Assembly: GCF_026967925.1 (NCBI RefSeq)
Contig: NZ_JAPVBI010000001.1
Span: 186,001 to 250,000 of the forward strand
Direction: 5' to 3'
DNA length: 64,000 nt
Source of the DNA: Modestobacter sp. VKM Ac-2985
GTDB lineage: Bacteria > Actinomycetota > Actinomycetes > Mycobacteriales > Geodermatophilaceae
Of the stretch, positions 32,775-41,558 are shown one piece after another. The first letter of the stretch is position 1. The number at the start of each line of letters is the position of its first letter. The notes beneath the pieces were generated by a model. It saw nothing but the letters and a program-made list of their open reading frames with translations, did no database searches and was not told the origin of the DNA. The translations under genes were made by a program, and so were the position numbers.

Positions 32775-35700
32775 GTGAAGACGTGGCTGGATGCATGGCC
32801 GGTGTTCCGGCAGCTGACGGGTCCTGATCCGCTGGGGCGCGGCAAGGCCGCCCGCAGCAAGGCGACCGAACAGGTGGTCAGCCGCACGGCCACCGCCGAC
32901 AAGGTGGTGCAGACGGTCTGCCCGTACTGCGCGGTGGGCTGCGGCCAGCGGGTGTTCGTCAAGGACGAGCAGATCGTGCAGATCGAGGGCGACCCCGACT
33001 CGCCGATCAGCCGCGGGCGCCTGTGCCCCAAGGGCAGCGCGACCAAGCAGCTGGTCACCAGCCCGAGCCGGGTCACCACGGTCAAGTACCGCCGTCCGCA
33101 CGGGACGGAGTGGGAGGACCTCGAGCTCGACACGGCGATGGAGATGATCGCCGACCGCGTGCTCGACGCCCGCCGCAAGGGCTGGCAGGACGAGGTCGAC
33201 GGCCACGCCGTCAACCGCACGCTGGGCATCGCGAGCCTCGGCGGCGCGACGTTGGACAACGAAGAGAACTACCTGATGAAGAAGCTGTACAGCGCCATGG
33301 GCGCGGTGCAGATCGAGAACCAGGCCCGCATATAGCACTCTGCGACGGTCCCCGGTCTGGGGACCTCGTTCGGTCGTGGCGGCGCCACGAACTTCCAGCA
33401 GGACCTGGTGAACTCCGATTGCATCGTGATCGAGGGTTCGAACATGGCCGAGTGCCACCCGGTCGGCTTCCAGTGGGTCATGGAGGCCAAGGCGCGGGGC
33501 GCGAAGATCGTCCACATCGACCCGCGGTTCACCCGCACCAGTGCGCTCGCCGACCTGCACGTCCCGCTGCGCGCCGGCACCGACATCGCCTTCCTCGGTG
33601 GGCTGATCAAGTACGTCCTGGACAACGACCTGGACTTCCGCGAGTACGTCGTCGCCTACACCAACGCGGCGGCGATCCTGCGTGAGGACTTCCAGGACAC
33701 CGAGGACCTCGACGGCCTGTTCTCCGGCTTCGACCCCGAGACCGGGCAGTACGACGAGACCACCTGGCAGTACGAGGGGGTGAACGTCCCGGCCTCGGCC
33801 GGTCAGCGCTCGCCCAGCCAGCCCGGTGGGTCGGCCTTCCGGGACGACGGCGACCGGCCCGACGACGCCGCGGACGACGGCACCGACGACGAGACCGAGG
33901 ACGTCAAGGAGGCCGACCAGCAGCAGGGTGCCCAGGGGTCGGCCGACATCCACGGCAAGCCCATGCGGGACGAGACGCTGCAGCACCCGCGCTGCGTCTT
34001 CCAGGTGCTCAAGCGGCACTACGCCCGCTACACCCCCGAGATGGTCAGCGACATCTGCGGCATCGAGCCGGAGGTGTTCCTCAAGGTCGCCGAGTGGGTC
34101 ACCGCCAACAGCAACCGCGAGCGGACGACGGCGTGGGTCTACTCGGTGGGCTGGACGCACCACACCGTGGGCGTGCAGTACATCCGGACGGCGGCGGTGC
34201 TGCAGGCGCTGCTGGGCAACATGGGCCGCCCGGGTGGCGGGATCCTGGCGCTGCGCGGCCACGCCAGCATCCAGGGCTCCACCGACATCCCGACGCTGTT
34301 CAACATCCTCCCGGGCTACATCCCGATGCCCCACGCCCAGCAGCACACCGACCTGGACAGCTTCTGCGCCTCCAGCGACGACCGGGTGGGCTTCTGGGGC
34401 AACATGCGCGCCTACACCACGAGCATGCTCAAGTCCTGGTGGGGCGACGCAGCGACGGCGGAGAACGACTTCGCGTTCAACTACCTGCCCAAGATCTCCG
34501 GTGACCACGGCACGTACACCACGGTCGCCGACATGATCGAGGGCAAGGTGCCCGGCTACTTCCTGGTGGGGGAGAACCCCGCGGTGGGCAGCGCGAACGG
34601 GCGCATGCAGCGCTTCGGGCTGGCCAACCTGGAGTGGCTCGTCGTCCGCGACCTGCAGATGATCGAGTCGGCGACGTTCTGGAAGACCGCCCCGGAGATC
34701 GAGACCGGGGAGCTGGTCACCGAGGACATCGCCACCGAGGTCTTCTTCATGCCCGCGGCCACGCACGTGGAGAAGGAGGGCACCTTCACCCAGACGCAGC
34801 GGCTGCTGCAGTGGCGGCACAAGGCGGTCGAGCCGCCGGCCGACTGCCGCAGCGACCTGTGGTTCTACTTCCACCTGGGCCGCAAGCTGCAGGAGCGGCT
34901 GGCCGGGTCCACCGACCCGCGCGACCGCCCGCTGCTGGACCTCGTCTGGGACTACCCGACGCACGGGGAGCACGACGAGCCCGACGCCGACGCCGTCCTG
35001 CGGGAGATCAACGGCTGGGGTCCGGACGGCGAGATGCTCTCGACCTACCTGGACATGAAGGACGACGGGTCGACCACCGGCGGCTGCTGGATCTACACCG
35101 GCGTCTACGCCGACGGGGTCAACCAGGCCGCCCGGCGCAAGCCCGGCCGGGAGCAGGACTGGGTGGCCGCCGAGTGGGGCTGGGCCTGGCCGTCGAACCG
35201 CCGGGTGCTCTACAACCGCGCGTCCGCCGACCCCGACGGCAAGCCGTGGAGCGAGCGGAAGGCCTTCGTCTGGTGGGACGAGGAGGCCGGGAAGTGGACC
35301 GGTCACGACGTCCCCGACTTCGAGGCGACCAAGCGGCCGGACTACGTGCCGCCGGAGGGCGCGGTCGCGCAGGCGGGCATCGGCGGTGCCGACCCGTTCG
35401 TCATGCAGGCCGACGGCAAGGCCTGGCTGTACGTGCCGGCGGGGCTGGCCGACGGCCCGATGCCGGCGCACTACGAGCCGGCTGAGTCGCCGGTGGAGAA
35501 CGCGCTCTACGGCCAGCAGGCCAACCCGGGCCGGGAGGAGATCCACGCCGCCTACAATCGGGGCAACCCGCCGCGCAGCGAGGTCTACCCGTTCGCGATG
35601 ATCACCTACCGGTTGACCGAGCACCACACCGCCGGGGCGATGAGCCGCACGCTGCCGTACCTGTCGGAGCTGCAGCCGGAGTTCTTCGTCGAGGTCAGCC

Positions 35701-36095
35701 CGCAGCTGGCCGAGACGCGCGGTCTGGAGAACGGCGGCTGGGCGACGCTGATCAGTGCCCGGGCGGCGATCGAGGCCCGGGTGCTGGTCACCGAGCGGAT
35801 GCGGCCGATGAAGGTCAAGGGCGGCCAGGTCGTCGAGACGATCGGCATCCCGTACCACTGGGGTGAGCAGGGGCTGTCCACCGGCGACTCCGGCAACGAC
35901 CTGTTCGGCGTGGTCATGGACCCCAACGTGCACATCCAGGAGTCCAAGGTCGCCACCTGCGACATCCAGCCCGGGCGGCGTCCGCGCGGCAAGGCGCTGG
36001 TGCAGTTCGTGGAGGACCACCGGATCCGGGCGGGCGTGCAGTCGGGGCTGATCCCCAGCGGCGGCCGGGTCCCGGTCGAGGAGGGGACGAGCTGA
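32775..36095 (+). CDS. Formate dehydrogenase alpha subunit, selenoprotein with in-frame TAG as Sec codon
   Basis: A 1106-residue molybdopterin (W/Mo-bis-MGD) formate dehydrogenase if the TAG at 33333-33335 (codon 187) is read as selenocysteine. The [4Fe-4S] cysteines are at residues 49, 52, 56 and 84 (CPYCAVGC ... RLCPKG). The TAG falls exactly where FDHs have Sec or Cys: ENQARI-x-HSATVPGLGTSFGRG; the frame is open on both sides and both halves match FDH throughout (FGRGGATNFQQDL, HVDPRFTR-like HIDPRFTRTSALAD). A Asp/Glu-rich insertion lies near residues 340-395. No Tat signal, so the active site faces the cytoplasm. Standard gene callers would split this into two ORFs. Start GTG 32775; GTG 32745 is an alternative. 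Confidence 0.93.
33333..33368 (+). promoter_or_regulatory. UAG selenocysteine codon and downstream SECIS hairpin
   Basis: TAG (33333-33335) is followed 11 nt later by a perfect 7-bp stem, GGTCCCC (33347-33353) with GGGGACC (33359-33365), and loop GGTCT (33354-33358). Three more pairs (CGA 33343-33345 with TCG 33366-33368) extend it past a single bulged C. The loop starts 18 nt after the stop codon. From memory, E. coli fdhF has the same GGUCU loop at the same distance from its UGA. Bacterial SECIS elements need a loop G-U bound by SelB, which this has. UAG decoding of Sec has been reported for Geodermatophilus and Blastococcus. Confidence 0.88.
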
Positions 36096-36145
36096 TGCGG
36101 CACGTCCCGATGGAGTGCGACCCGATGGAAGAGGAGCGCTCGTGA
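36095..36145 (+). other. 16-codon mini-ORF bridging fdh alpha and beta genes
   Basis: ATG at 36095 shares a base with the alpha-subunit stop (TGATG) and its TGA stop (36143-36145) overlaps the GTG start of the beta subunit. The peptide is MRHVPMECDPMEEERS. Overlap at both ends suggests a coupling device for stoichiometric translation, although a coincidence in a short gap cannot be excluded. Confidence 0.3.
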
Positions 36146-37266
36146 CCACCGTGAGCTCGGCGAGCCCGGCGCTCACCGGCAACGACCCGGCCAACCGGCT
36201 GTTCGGTCCGCTGCCCGACGTGAGCGGCGAGGCCGGTTACGAGGAGGACCACCCGGCGCGGGTGGGCTTCTTCACCGACACCTCGGTGTGCATCGGCTGC
36301 AAGGCGTGCGAGGTCGCCTGCAAGGAGTGGAACACGCTCCCGATGGACGACGCGGACGGCAACCGCGACGCCATGGCGCTGACCGGGATGTCCTACGACA
36401 ACACCGGCATGCTCGGTGCCAACTCCTGGCGGCACGTGGCGTTCGTCGAGCAGAGCCGCGCCGTCGACCTGCCGATGCCCGGGATCGGGCTGCCGGGAGC
36501 AGGTGCGCAGGGTGCTGCCGCACCCGCCGCCGGGTGCGGCAGTGGCGGCGGGGGCTGCGGGAGTGGCTCGGGCGACCCGCACGCCACCTCGGCCGGCGGC
36601 AACGCCGACGGGGTGGGGATGGCCCAGTCCAGCGTGCTCAACGCCGAGGCGCTCAGCGAGTTCGACCCGCAGACCGGTCAGTCGGCCGACCGGGAGATCC
36701 GCTGGCTGATGTCCTCCGACGTCTGCAAGCACTGCACCCACGCCGGCTGCCTGGACGTCTGCCCGACCGGGGCGCTGTTCCGCACCGAGTTCGGCACCGT
36801 GGTCGTGCAGGGCGACATCTGCAACGGCTGCGGCTACTGCGTGCCGGCCTGCCCCTACGGCGTCATCGACCAGCGCAAGGAGGACGGCCGGGTCTTCAAG
36901 TGCACGATGTGCTACGACCGGCTGACCGACGGGCTGCAGCCGGCCTGCGCCACCGCGTGCCCGACCCAGTCGATCCAGTTCGGCGACCTCGATGAGCTCC
37001 AGGCCCGGGCCGACGCCCGGCTGGCCACGCTCAAGGAGCAGGGCGTCGAGACCGCCCGGCTCTACGGGCGCGACGAGGACGACGGCGTCGGCGGCGCGGG
37101 GGCCTTCTTCCTGCTGCTCGACGAGCCGGAGGTCTACGGGCTCCCGCCGGACCCGATCGTCACCACCCGGGACCTGCCGTCGATGTGGAAGCACGCCGTC
37201 GGCGGGGCGGCCATGGTCGTCGGCTTCGCACTCTCCGCCGTGCTCGGCTCGAGGCGCTCCCGATGA
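36142..37266 (+). CDS. Formate dehydrogenase beta subunit, four [4Fe-4S] clusters, C-terminal membrane anchor
   Basis: A 374-residue FdhB/HybA-type ferredoxin subunit. Four cysteine groups are visible: CIGCKACEVACKEW (C50, 53, 56, 60), CKHCTHAGCLDVCP, CNGCGYCVPACPYG, and CTMCYDRLTDG ... CATACP, sixteen cysteines for four clusters. A Gly/Ala insert with extra cysteines (CGSGGGGCGSG, about residues 120-160) lies between the first and second group. The C-terminal HAVGGAAMVVGFALSAVLG is a single membrane helix. GTG 36142 follows GAGGAG. It links the catalytic subunit to the membrane NrfD-type subunit encoded downstream. Confidence 0.93.
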   Translation: MTTVSSASPALTGNDPANRLFGPLPDVSGEAGYEEDHPARVGFFTDTSVCIGCKACEVACKEWNTLPMDDADGNRDAMALTGMSYDNTGMLGANSWRHVAFVEQSRAVDLPMPGIGLPGAGAQGAAAPAAGCGSGGGGCGSGSGDPHATSAGGNADGVGMAQSSVLNAEALSEFDPQTGQSADREIRWLMSSDVCKHCTHAGCLDVCPTGALFRTEFGTVVVQGDICNGCGYCVPACPYGVIDQRKEDGRVFKCTMCYDRLTDGLQPACATACPTQSIQFGDLDELQARADARLATLKEQGVETARLYGRDEDDGVGGAGAFFLLLDEPEVYGLPPDPIVTTRDLPSMWKHAVGGAAMVVGFALSAVLGSRRSR

Positions 37267-37278
37267 CCGACGTCCGTG

Positions 37279-37300
37279 GGCAGAAATGGCCATTTCTGCC
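37279..37300. promoter_or_regulatory. Perfect 22-nt palindrome inside the formate dehydrogenase operon
   Basis: GGCAGAAATGG (37279-37289) followed by its exact reverse complement; 12 nt after the beta stop and 21 nt before the next start. The same 22-mer forms the core of the terminator-like palindrome at 17790-17819. Inside an operon it may act as an mRNA-processing or partial-termination element that lowers expression of the membrane subunit. Confidence 0.55.
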
Positions 37301-37321
37301 GCCATCAGAGGGGCTGTTCCT

Positions 37322-38422
37322 GTGACCGAGGGACTGGCGACGCCGGGCGCGGGCTGGCGGCGGGCCGACGGCCCGCCGGCGCAGGCGCGGGAGAAGAAGC
37401 GGCGCAAGGGCGGCCGCCGCGGTGGCGGCCGGGACGGCGACCCGACCGTCGACGAGGCCGAGTTCACCTCGTACTACGGCCGGCCGATCATCAAGCCGCC
37501 GGTGTGGAAGACCCCGGACGTGCCGCTCTACCTGTTCCTGGGTGGTGCGGCGGGCACCTCGGCGGTGCTCGGCGCGATCGCCGACGTCACCGGTCGCCCG
37601 GCGCTGACCCGCGCCGCGCACTACACCGCCGGTGGCGGGGCGTTGGCCTCGGTCGTCTGGCTGATCCACGACCTCGGCCGGCCGGCGCGCTTCCTGCACA
37701 TGCTGCGGGTGATCAAGCCGACGTCGCCGCTGTCGGTGGGCTCCTACATCCTGGCGCCGTTCAGCGCGCTCACCGCGGCGACTGCGGGGCTCCAGCTGCT
37801 GGAGGCCTTCCCGAAGCTGCAGGTGCTCGGGCTGACGCGGATCGCCGGCTGGTTCCCCGGGCTGCGGAAGACCGTGGGCGGCGTCTCGGCGGTCTTCGGT
37901 GGCCCGATGACCACCTACACGGCGGTGCTGCTGGCCAACACCGCGGTGCCGTCGTGGCACGAGCCGTACAAGGAGCTGCCGTTCGTCTTCGCCGGCTCCG
38001 GGATGGCCGCCGGCGGGGGCATCTGCATGGCGTTCACCCCGGTCGCCGAGGCGGGGCCGGCCCGGAAGATGGCGGTCGCCGGCGCGGCGGTCGAGCTGGT
38101 CGCGATGCACAAGGTCGAGCACGACCACGGCATCGTCGGTGAGCCGTACCAGCTGGGCAAGGCCGGGACGATGATGAAGGCCGCGAAGGCCTGCACCGCC
38201 ACCGGCGCCGGGCTCACCGTGGTGGCCGGCCGCACCCGGGTCGGTGCCGCGGTGTCCGGGGCACTGCTGGCGGCCGGTTCGCTGCTGACCCGGTTCGGCG
38301 TCTTCGAGGCCGGCATGGCCAGTGCCCGCGACCCGAAGTACACCGTCGTGCCGCAGCGGGCCCGGATGGCCGCCCGCGAGGAGCAGAAGCGCCAGGACGA
38401 GGCCAGCACCATCACCCGCTGA
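37322..38422 (+). CDS. NrfD/PsrC-type membrane subunit of formate dehydrogenase
   Basis: A 366-residue NrfD-like protein. After a basic, Gly/Arg-rich N-terminus and the motif FTSYYGRPIIKPPVWKTPDVPLYLFLGG, there are about eight hydrophobic helices (for example ALASVVWLIHDLGRPARFLHML with the conserved D-L-G-R-P). NrfD subunits carry quinone chemistry without heme, so the complex would pass formate electrons to menaquinone. GTG 37322. It is the final gene of the alpha-beta-NrfD operon; a PsrC-like protein fits a respiratory rather than a hydrogen-lyase role. Confidence 0.9.
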   Translation: MTEGLATPGAGWRRADGPPAQAREKKRRKGGRRGGGRDGDPTVDEAEFTSYYGRPIIKPPVWKTPDVPLYLFLGGAAGTSAVLGAIADVTGRPALTRAAHYTAGGGALASVVWLIHDLGRPARFLHMLRVIKPTSPLSVGSYILAPFSALTAATAGLQLLEAFPKLQVLGLTRIAGWFPGLRKTVGGVSAVFGGPMTTYTAVLLANTAVPSWHEPYKELPFVFAGSGMAAGGGICMAFTPVAEAGPARKMAVAGAAVELVAMHKVEHDHGIVGEPYQLGKAGTMMKAAKACTATGAGLTVVAGRTRVGAAVSGALLAAGSLLTRFGVFEAGMASARDPKYTVVPQRARMAAREEQKRQDEASTITR

Positions 38423-38539
38423 GCACGGCGACGACAGCAGCCCACCGACCCGGCACCCCAGGAGGGTGACCGGGCGGTGTGGTCTCGTGCCCCGGTTCGA
38501 GCCGGCTGGCGCGGCTGCGCGGTCGGCGTCCTCGGGTGT

Positions 38540-39508
38540 TCAGGACCGGTCGCTGTGCAGGACCTCGTCGACCGAGCGGCGCGGGGAGCGAGCGACCCGC
38601 AGGCCCTCCCGTGGGTGACCGGCGGCGATCATGGTGATCACGTCCAGGTGGTCCGGGATGCCGGCGGCCGCCCGCAGTCGGCGCGACTGGGCGTTGGCGA
38701 CGGACCAGTTGAGCATGCAGGAGGCGACACCCTGGGCGTGCAGGGCCCACACCAGGGACATCGCGTAGAGGCCGCCGTCGATCCAGCGCTGGTTGCGCTC
38801 GCCTGCGCCGGCGAACAGCTGCGCGTCGACCGTCACGACGATCAGGCACGGGATCTGGTCACGGAAGCCGGCGTTGCCGTTCTGCAGCTCGGCCAGCCGG
38901 GCGATGTCCGCAGGCTCGGAGAAGCTCCACAGCCCCCAGGCCTGGCGGTTGCACACGGAGGGGGAGGACAGGGCCAGGTCAGCGGCACGGCGGACGAGCG
39001 CCATGTCCAGCGGCTCGTCGGCGAAGTCGCGGACGCTGACCCGGCTGCGGAAGAAGGCCTCGACCTCCGCGTCGCCGAGCGGGGCCCAGGCGACGGGGAA
39101 CTTGGTGGGCCCGCCGTCTGTGTGCCGGGTGTGTTCGTGCCACTGGTGGAGGCCGGCGAGGGCGCTGCTGGCGTGGGAGACCACGGCCGGGTCGTGGTCG
39201 GGCAGCTGCTGGTAGCGGGCCAGGTCGCGGTCGAGCCGGGCAGCGGGGGCGGCGCCGAAGTTCTCCCGCGGAGAGCGCAGCGCGAGGCCCTTCTCGATCC
39301 GGTGGTAGTCCTTGGTGATCTGCGCCTCGATCTGCCGGGTCTGCGCCGACAGCGCACTGCGGCTGTCGGTCGCGGCGGAGTACCGGATGTGCCGGCGGCC
39401 ATCGGCGATCGTCTCCCGCCAGATGGCCGCACGGTCGAGCGCGTGCCGCACGTTCAGCCGGAGGCGGGCGCCGGCCAGCCGGCGGAGTCCCTGGTCCTCA
39501 GTGCCCAT
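38540..39508 (-). CDS. Nitroreductase-fold protein with N-terminal extension
   Basis: A 322-residue protein. Residues 1-110 form a basic helical extension (DYHRIEKGLALRSPRENFG is its most conserved-looking part). A nitroreductase FMN domain follows (FRSRVSVRDFADEPLDM, SSPSVCNRQAW, GGLYAMSLVWALHAQGVASCMLNW, AAGHPREGLRVARSPRRSVDEVL). ATG 39508 has a GGAG site. Proteins of this architecture are often seen next to capsule genes, and this one lies at the edge of the polysaccharide locus. Redox substrate unknown. It converges on the NrfD gene. Confidence 0.88.
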   Translation of the reverse strand: MGTEDQGLRRLAGARLRLNVRHALDRAAIWRETIADGRRHIRYSAATDSRSALSAQTRQIEAQITKDYHRIEKGLALRSPRENFGAAPAARLDRDLARYQQLPDHDPAVVSHASSALAGLHQWHEHTRHTDGGPTKFPVAWAPLGDAEVEAFFRSRVSVRDFADEPLDMALVRRAADLALSSPSVCNRQAWGLWSFSEPADIARLAELQNGNAGFRDQIPCLIVVTVDAQLFAGAGERNQRWIDGGLYAMSLVWALHAQGVASCMLNWSVANAQSRRLRAAAGIPDHLDVITMIAAGHPREGLRVARSPRRSVDEVLHSDRS

Positions 39509-39908
39509 GTCGTCTCCGATGGGTCGTTCACCGGTTCGGCTCACACAGGGCCTCATCGCCGAGCTCGGCGGAGTGGTCCGCCGAGGGAGTCGGTCTGCAG
39601 GTGGCCCGGCACGCGGGCACCGTGGTTCGCATCCAGCTGGACCAGGCTCGCCGGACCTGTCGTGCAGGCTCGGGCACAGGCGCGGCGAGGCAGGCCGTGG
39701 TGTCAGGCCCGACTCCGCCGGCGGGCCCGCCCCGGCTGATGATGTCGGACTTCTCCAGTCCTGTCACCCATGCTGCAGGGCACATCCGTCGCACCCGTGG
39801 GCCGAGCCGTCGTGGCGGGGGACGGTGCTCACTGGTGCCGCCCTGGACGGCAGCGCCGCGGTCACCTGCGTGCTGCTGGATCCGCTCGCGGCCCCGTCCG
39901 CTCGCCTG
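39509..39908. other. 400-nt gene-free gap with a terminator-type hairpin
   Basis: Upstream of the nitroreductase gene. The clear element is a perfect 9-bp stem with a 4-nt loop, CTCGGCGGA (39564-39572) and TCCGCCGAG (39577-39585). A 12-nt palindrome GGCGGGCCCGCC lies at 39720-39731. An 88-codon open frame on the minus strand (39528-39794) has no RBS, no motif and typical shadow composition, so I do not call it. Confidence 0.5.
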
Positions 39909-41345
39909 TCAGGGGACGGCGATCGAGTCCGTCGGAGGTGCGGAGGGCTCCGCGGAGGCCGTGTCCCCGGTCGGTCCGGGCGTCGGCCCCGCGCCGGTCG
40001 GCGTCGGTTCCGTGGGCTCTGCCGGATCGGTGGGCGCGGGCTCCGGGTCGGTCGTCGGGCTCGGCGTCGGCTCCGGGGTGGGCTCCGGGGTCGGCGTGGG
40101 CGTCGGGGTCGGTTCCGGGTCGGGGGTCGGCTCCGGGGTGGGCGCGGGTTCCGGGTCGGGGGTCGGCTCCGGGGTGGGCGCGGGCTCCGGGTCGGGAGTC
40201 GGCTCCGGGGTGGGCTCCGGGGTCGGCGTGGGCGTCGGGGTGGGCTCCGGGTCGGGGGTCGGCTCCGGGTCGGTCGGGCTGGGCGTCGGGGTGGGGCGCG
40301 ACACCGTGGGGTCGGCCGGGTCGGCGGGGTCCGTCGGCGTCGGCACGGTGGTGCGGGTGCCCCCGCCGGACCCGGCGTCGTCCGCCGGCGGCTCGTCGTC
40401 GGTCACGGCGGGAGGCGGCACGGTCGACGGCTCGCTGGTCGTGGCGCCCGGCGAGGTCGCGGGTGGGGTGTCGGTCCGGCCCGGCTCGTCCGTGACCGTG
40501 CCGGGTCGACTGTCCGTGGCGGGCTCCGGCGACTGGTCGCGGGTGTCCGTCTGCACGGGATCGGCCGGGGACCCCTCCCAGCCGGGGATGGTGACAGGGG
40601 TGGCGAGCCCGGAGATCGCAGCACCCTGGTTGATGGCCTCCCAGGTGGCCGGGACCTGGTCGGGATTGGCGGCCAGTTGGGCGGAGAGCGGGTCGCTGAA
40701 CCCGAGGCTGCTGCTGGAGCGGGCCAGGACCGGTGCGAGCGCGATGGCCGACAGTGCGGTGAGGGCGAGCAGGCGCTGCGGACCGCGGCCCCGCAGACCC
40801 GGCCGATGGGCCCCTCCCCGGGTCCATGCCGACCCGGTGCGGCGTGCTGCACCGGTCGGCGCTCCGCCCGCGCCGAGGCGCCGGAACGGTCGGTGGGACT
40901 CCGCCGGGTCGGCGACGGTGGCGTACCGCCGCGCTCCTGTGGCGAGGAGGGCACGGTCGGCGGTCCGTCGGGGCGCGCAGCACGCGCCCGCCGCGGCGCC
41001 GGTCACGCGGGGGAGGGACGACCGGCTCGACGTGCCGGGCCGGCGGCGCGGGACGAGCCGTGCCTGCAGGGAGATCCGGTGGACCGGCCCGCGGACGAGG
41101 CGGGCCGTGCCGGCTGCGGTCGTCAGGCGGTGGCGGGTGGTGACGGCACCCGGCCGGCCGGCCGGCGGACGCGAGGCGGGCCTGCGGCGCAGCCTCCGGA
41201 GACGGCCACCGGAGCGGGGAGCGTGCGCGGCGGGGGGCAGCTCGTAGCAGCGGTCCGGTGGCACGTTCGCGACGACGACGTGGAAGACGGCAGCGGCCAG
41301 GAGGCCCAGCACGGGCCAGGCGACCAGCAGCCACCACCACGCCAC
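39909..41345 (-). CDS. Membrane-anchored Pro/Thr-repeat protein, PVLARS family
   Basis: A 478-residue protein of unknown function. It starts with a membrane helix (VAWWWLLVAWPVLGLLAAAVFHVVV), then a 150-residue Arg/Pro-rich region, then a second hydrophobic stretch ending APVLARSSSSLGF followed by an acidic/polar block (DPLSAQLAANPDQ) and a long tail of PTP, PEP, TPEPTP repeats (about residues 340-440). GTG 41345 chosen because it begins the first helix. The APVLARS ... AANPDQ module recurs in the protein at 42180-43115, so they are paralogues. Pro/Thr tails of this type usually span or decorate the cell wall. Confidence 0.72.
   Translation of the reverse strand: MAWWWLLVAWPVLGLLAAAVFHVVVANVPPDRCYELPPAAHAPRSGGRLRRLRRRPASRPPAGRPGAVTTRHRLTTAAGTARLVRGPVHRISLQARLVPRRRPGTSSRSSLPRVTGAAAGACCAPRRTADRALLATGARRYATVADPAESHRPFRRLGAGGAPTGAARRTGSAWTRGGAHRPGLRGRGPQRLLALTALSAIALAPVLARSSSSLGFSDPLSAQLAANPDQVPATWEAINQGAAISGLATPVTIPGWEGSPADPVQTDTRDQSPEPATDSRPGTVTDEPGRTDTPPATSPGATTSEPSTVPPPAVTDDEPPADDAGSGGGTRTTVPTPTDPADPADPTVSRPTPTPSPTDPEPTPDPEPTPTPTPTPEPTPEPTPDPEPAPTPEPTPDPEPAPTPEPTPDPEPTPTPTPTPEPTPEPTPSPTTDPEPAPTDPAEPTEPTPTGAGPTPGPTGDTASAEPSAPPTDSIAVP
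40039..40290 (-). repeat. Tandem PEPT-type coding repeat in the 478-residue membrane protein
   Basis: DNA built from short repeats such as ggctccggggtggg; on the minus strand it encodes runs of PTPEP, PTPDPEP and PAPTPEPT, including at least two copies of a 12-residue unit PDPEPAPTPEPT. Expected to be a stiff extended wall-spanning stalk and prone to replication slippage. Confidence 0.75.
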
Positions 41346-41462
41346 GGAGTTCCCCCGTCTCGGCCGCTCTGCCCACGCGGCAGGGTCTCGATGCCAAGGT
41401 TCGCCCGGTCGGGCCTCCCCGTCAATCGGGCGTCTCACCTGGTGAGGGATCCGCAGGTGGAG

Positions 41463-41499
41463 CTGCCCCGTGCCGCCGGGACACGGCGGCACGGGGCAG
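41463..41499 (-). terminator. 15-bp hairpin upstream of the Pro/Thr-repeat gene
   Basis: CTGCCCCGTGCCGCC (41463-41477) is exactly complementary to 41485-41499 with loop gggacac. It lies 60 nt downstream of the GGDEF-like gene and 118 nt upstream of the next gene's start, so it can terminate the first transcript. Confidence 0.65.
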
Positions 41500-41523
41500 G
41501 TCTGGAGGTGGCGCCGCGGGGCC

Positions 41524-41553
41524 CGCGTCCACCGCGCCGCTGCGGTGGACGCG
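41524..41553 (-). terminator. 12-bp hairpin right after the degenerate GGDEF gene
   Basis: CGCGTCCACCGC (41524-41535) pairs with GCGGTGGACGCG (41542-41553) around a 6-nt loop, 5 nt after the stop codon. With the hairpin at 41463-41499 it makes a tandem terminator. Confidence 0.65.
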
Positions 41554-41558
41554 CGGCG

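Noticed and set aside
32592..33335. A separate short gene or pseudogene ending at TAG 33333-33335
   Set aside because: The next frame continues the same protein family without loss of a residue, and the stop sits at the Sec/Cys site with a SECIS-like hairpin.
39528..39794. 88-residue minus-strand ORF in the 400-nt gap
   Set aside because: No RBS, no motif, and composition like other shadow frames.
40039..40290. CRISPR-like array
   Set aside because: The repeats are short, contiguous, in frame and coding; there are no unique spacers and no cas genes.
39601..41247. Gly/Ser/Val-rich plus-strand ORFs over the Pro/Thr repeat gene
   Set aside because: They are complement-frame shadows of PTPEP repeats; only the minus-strand reading has a membrane helix and paralogue.
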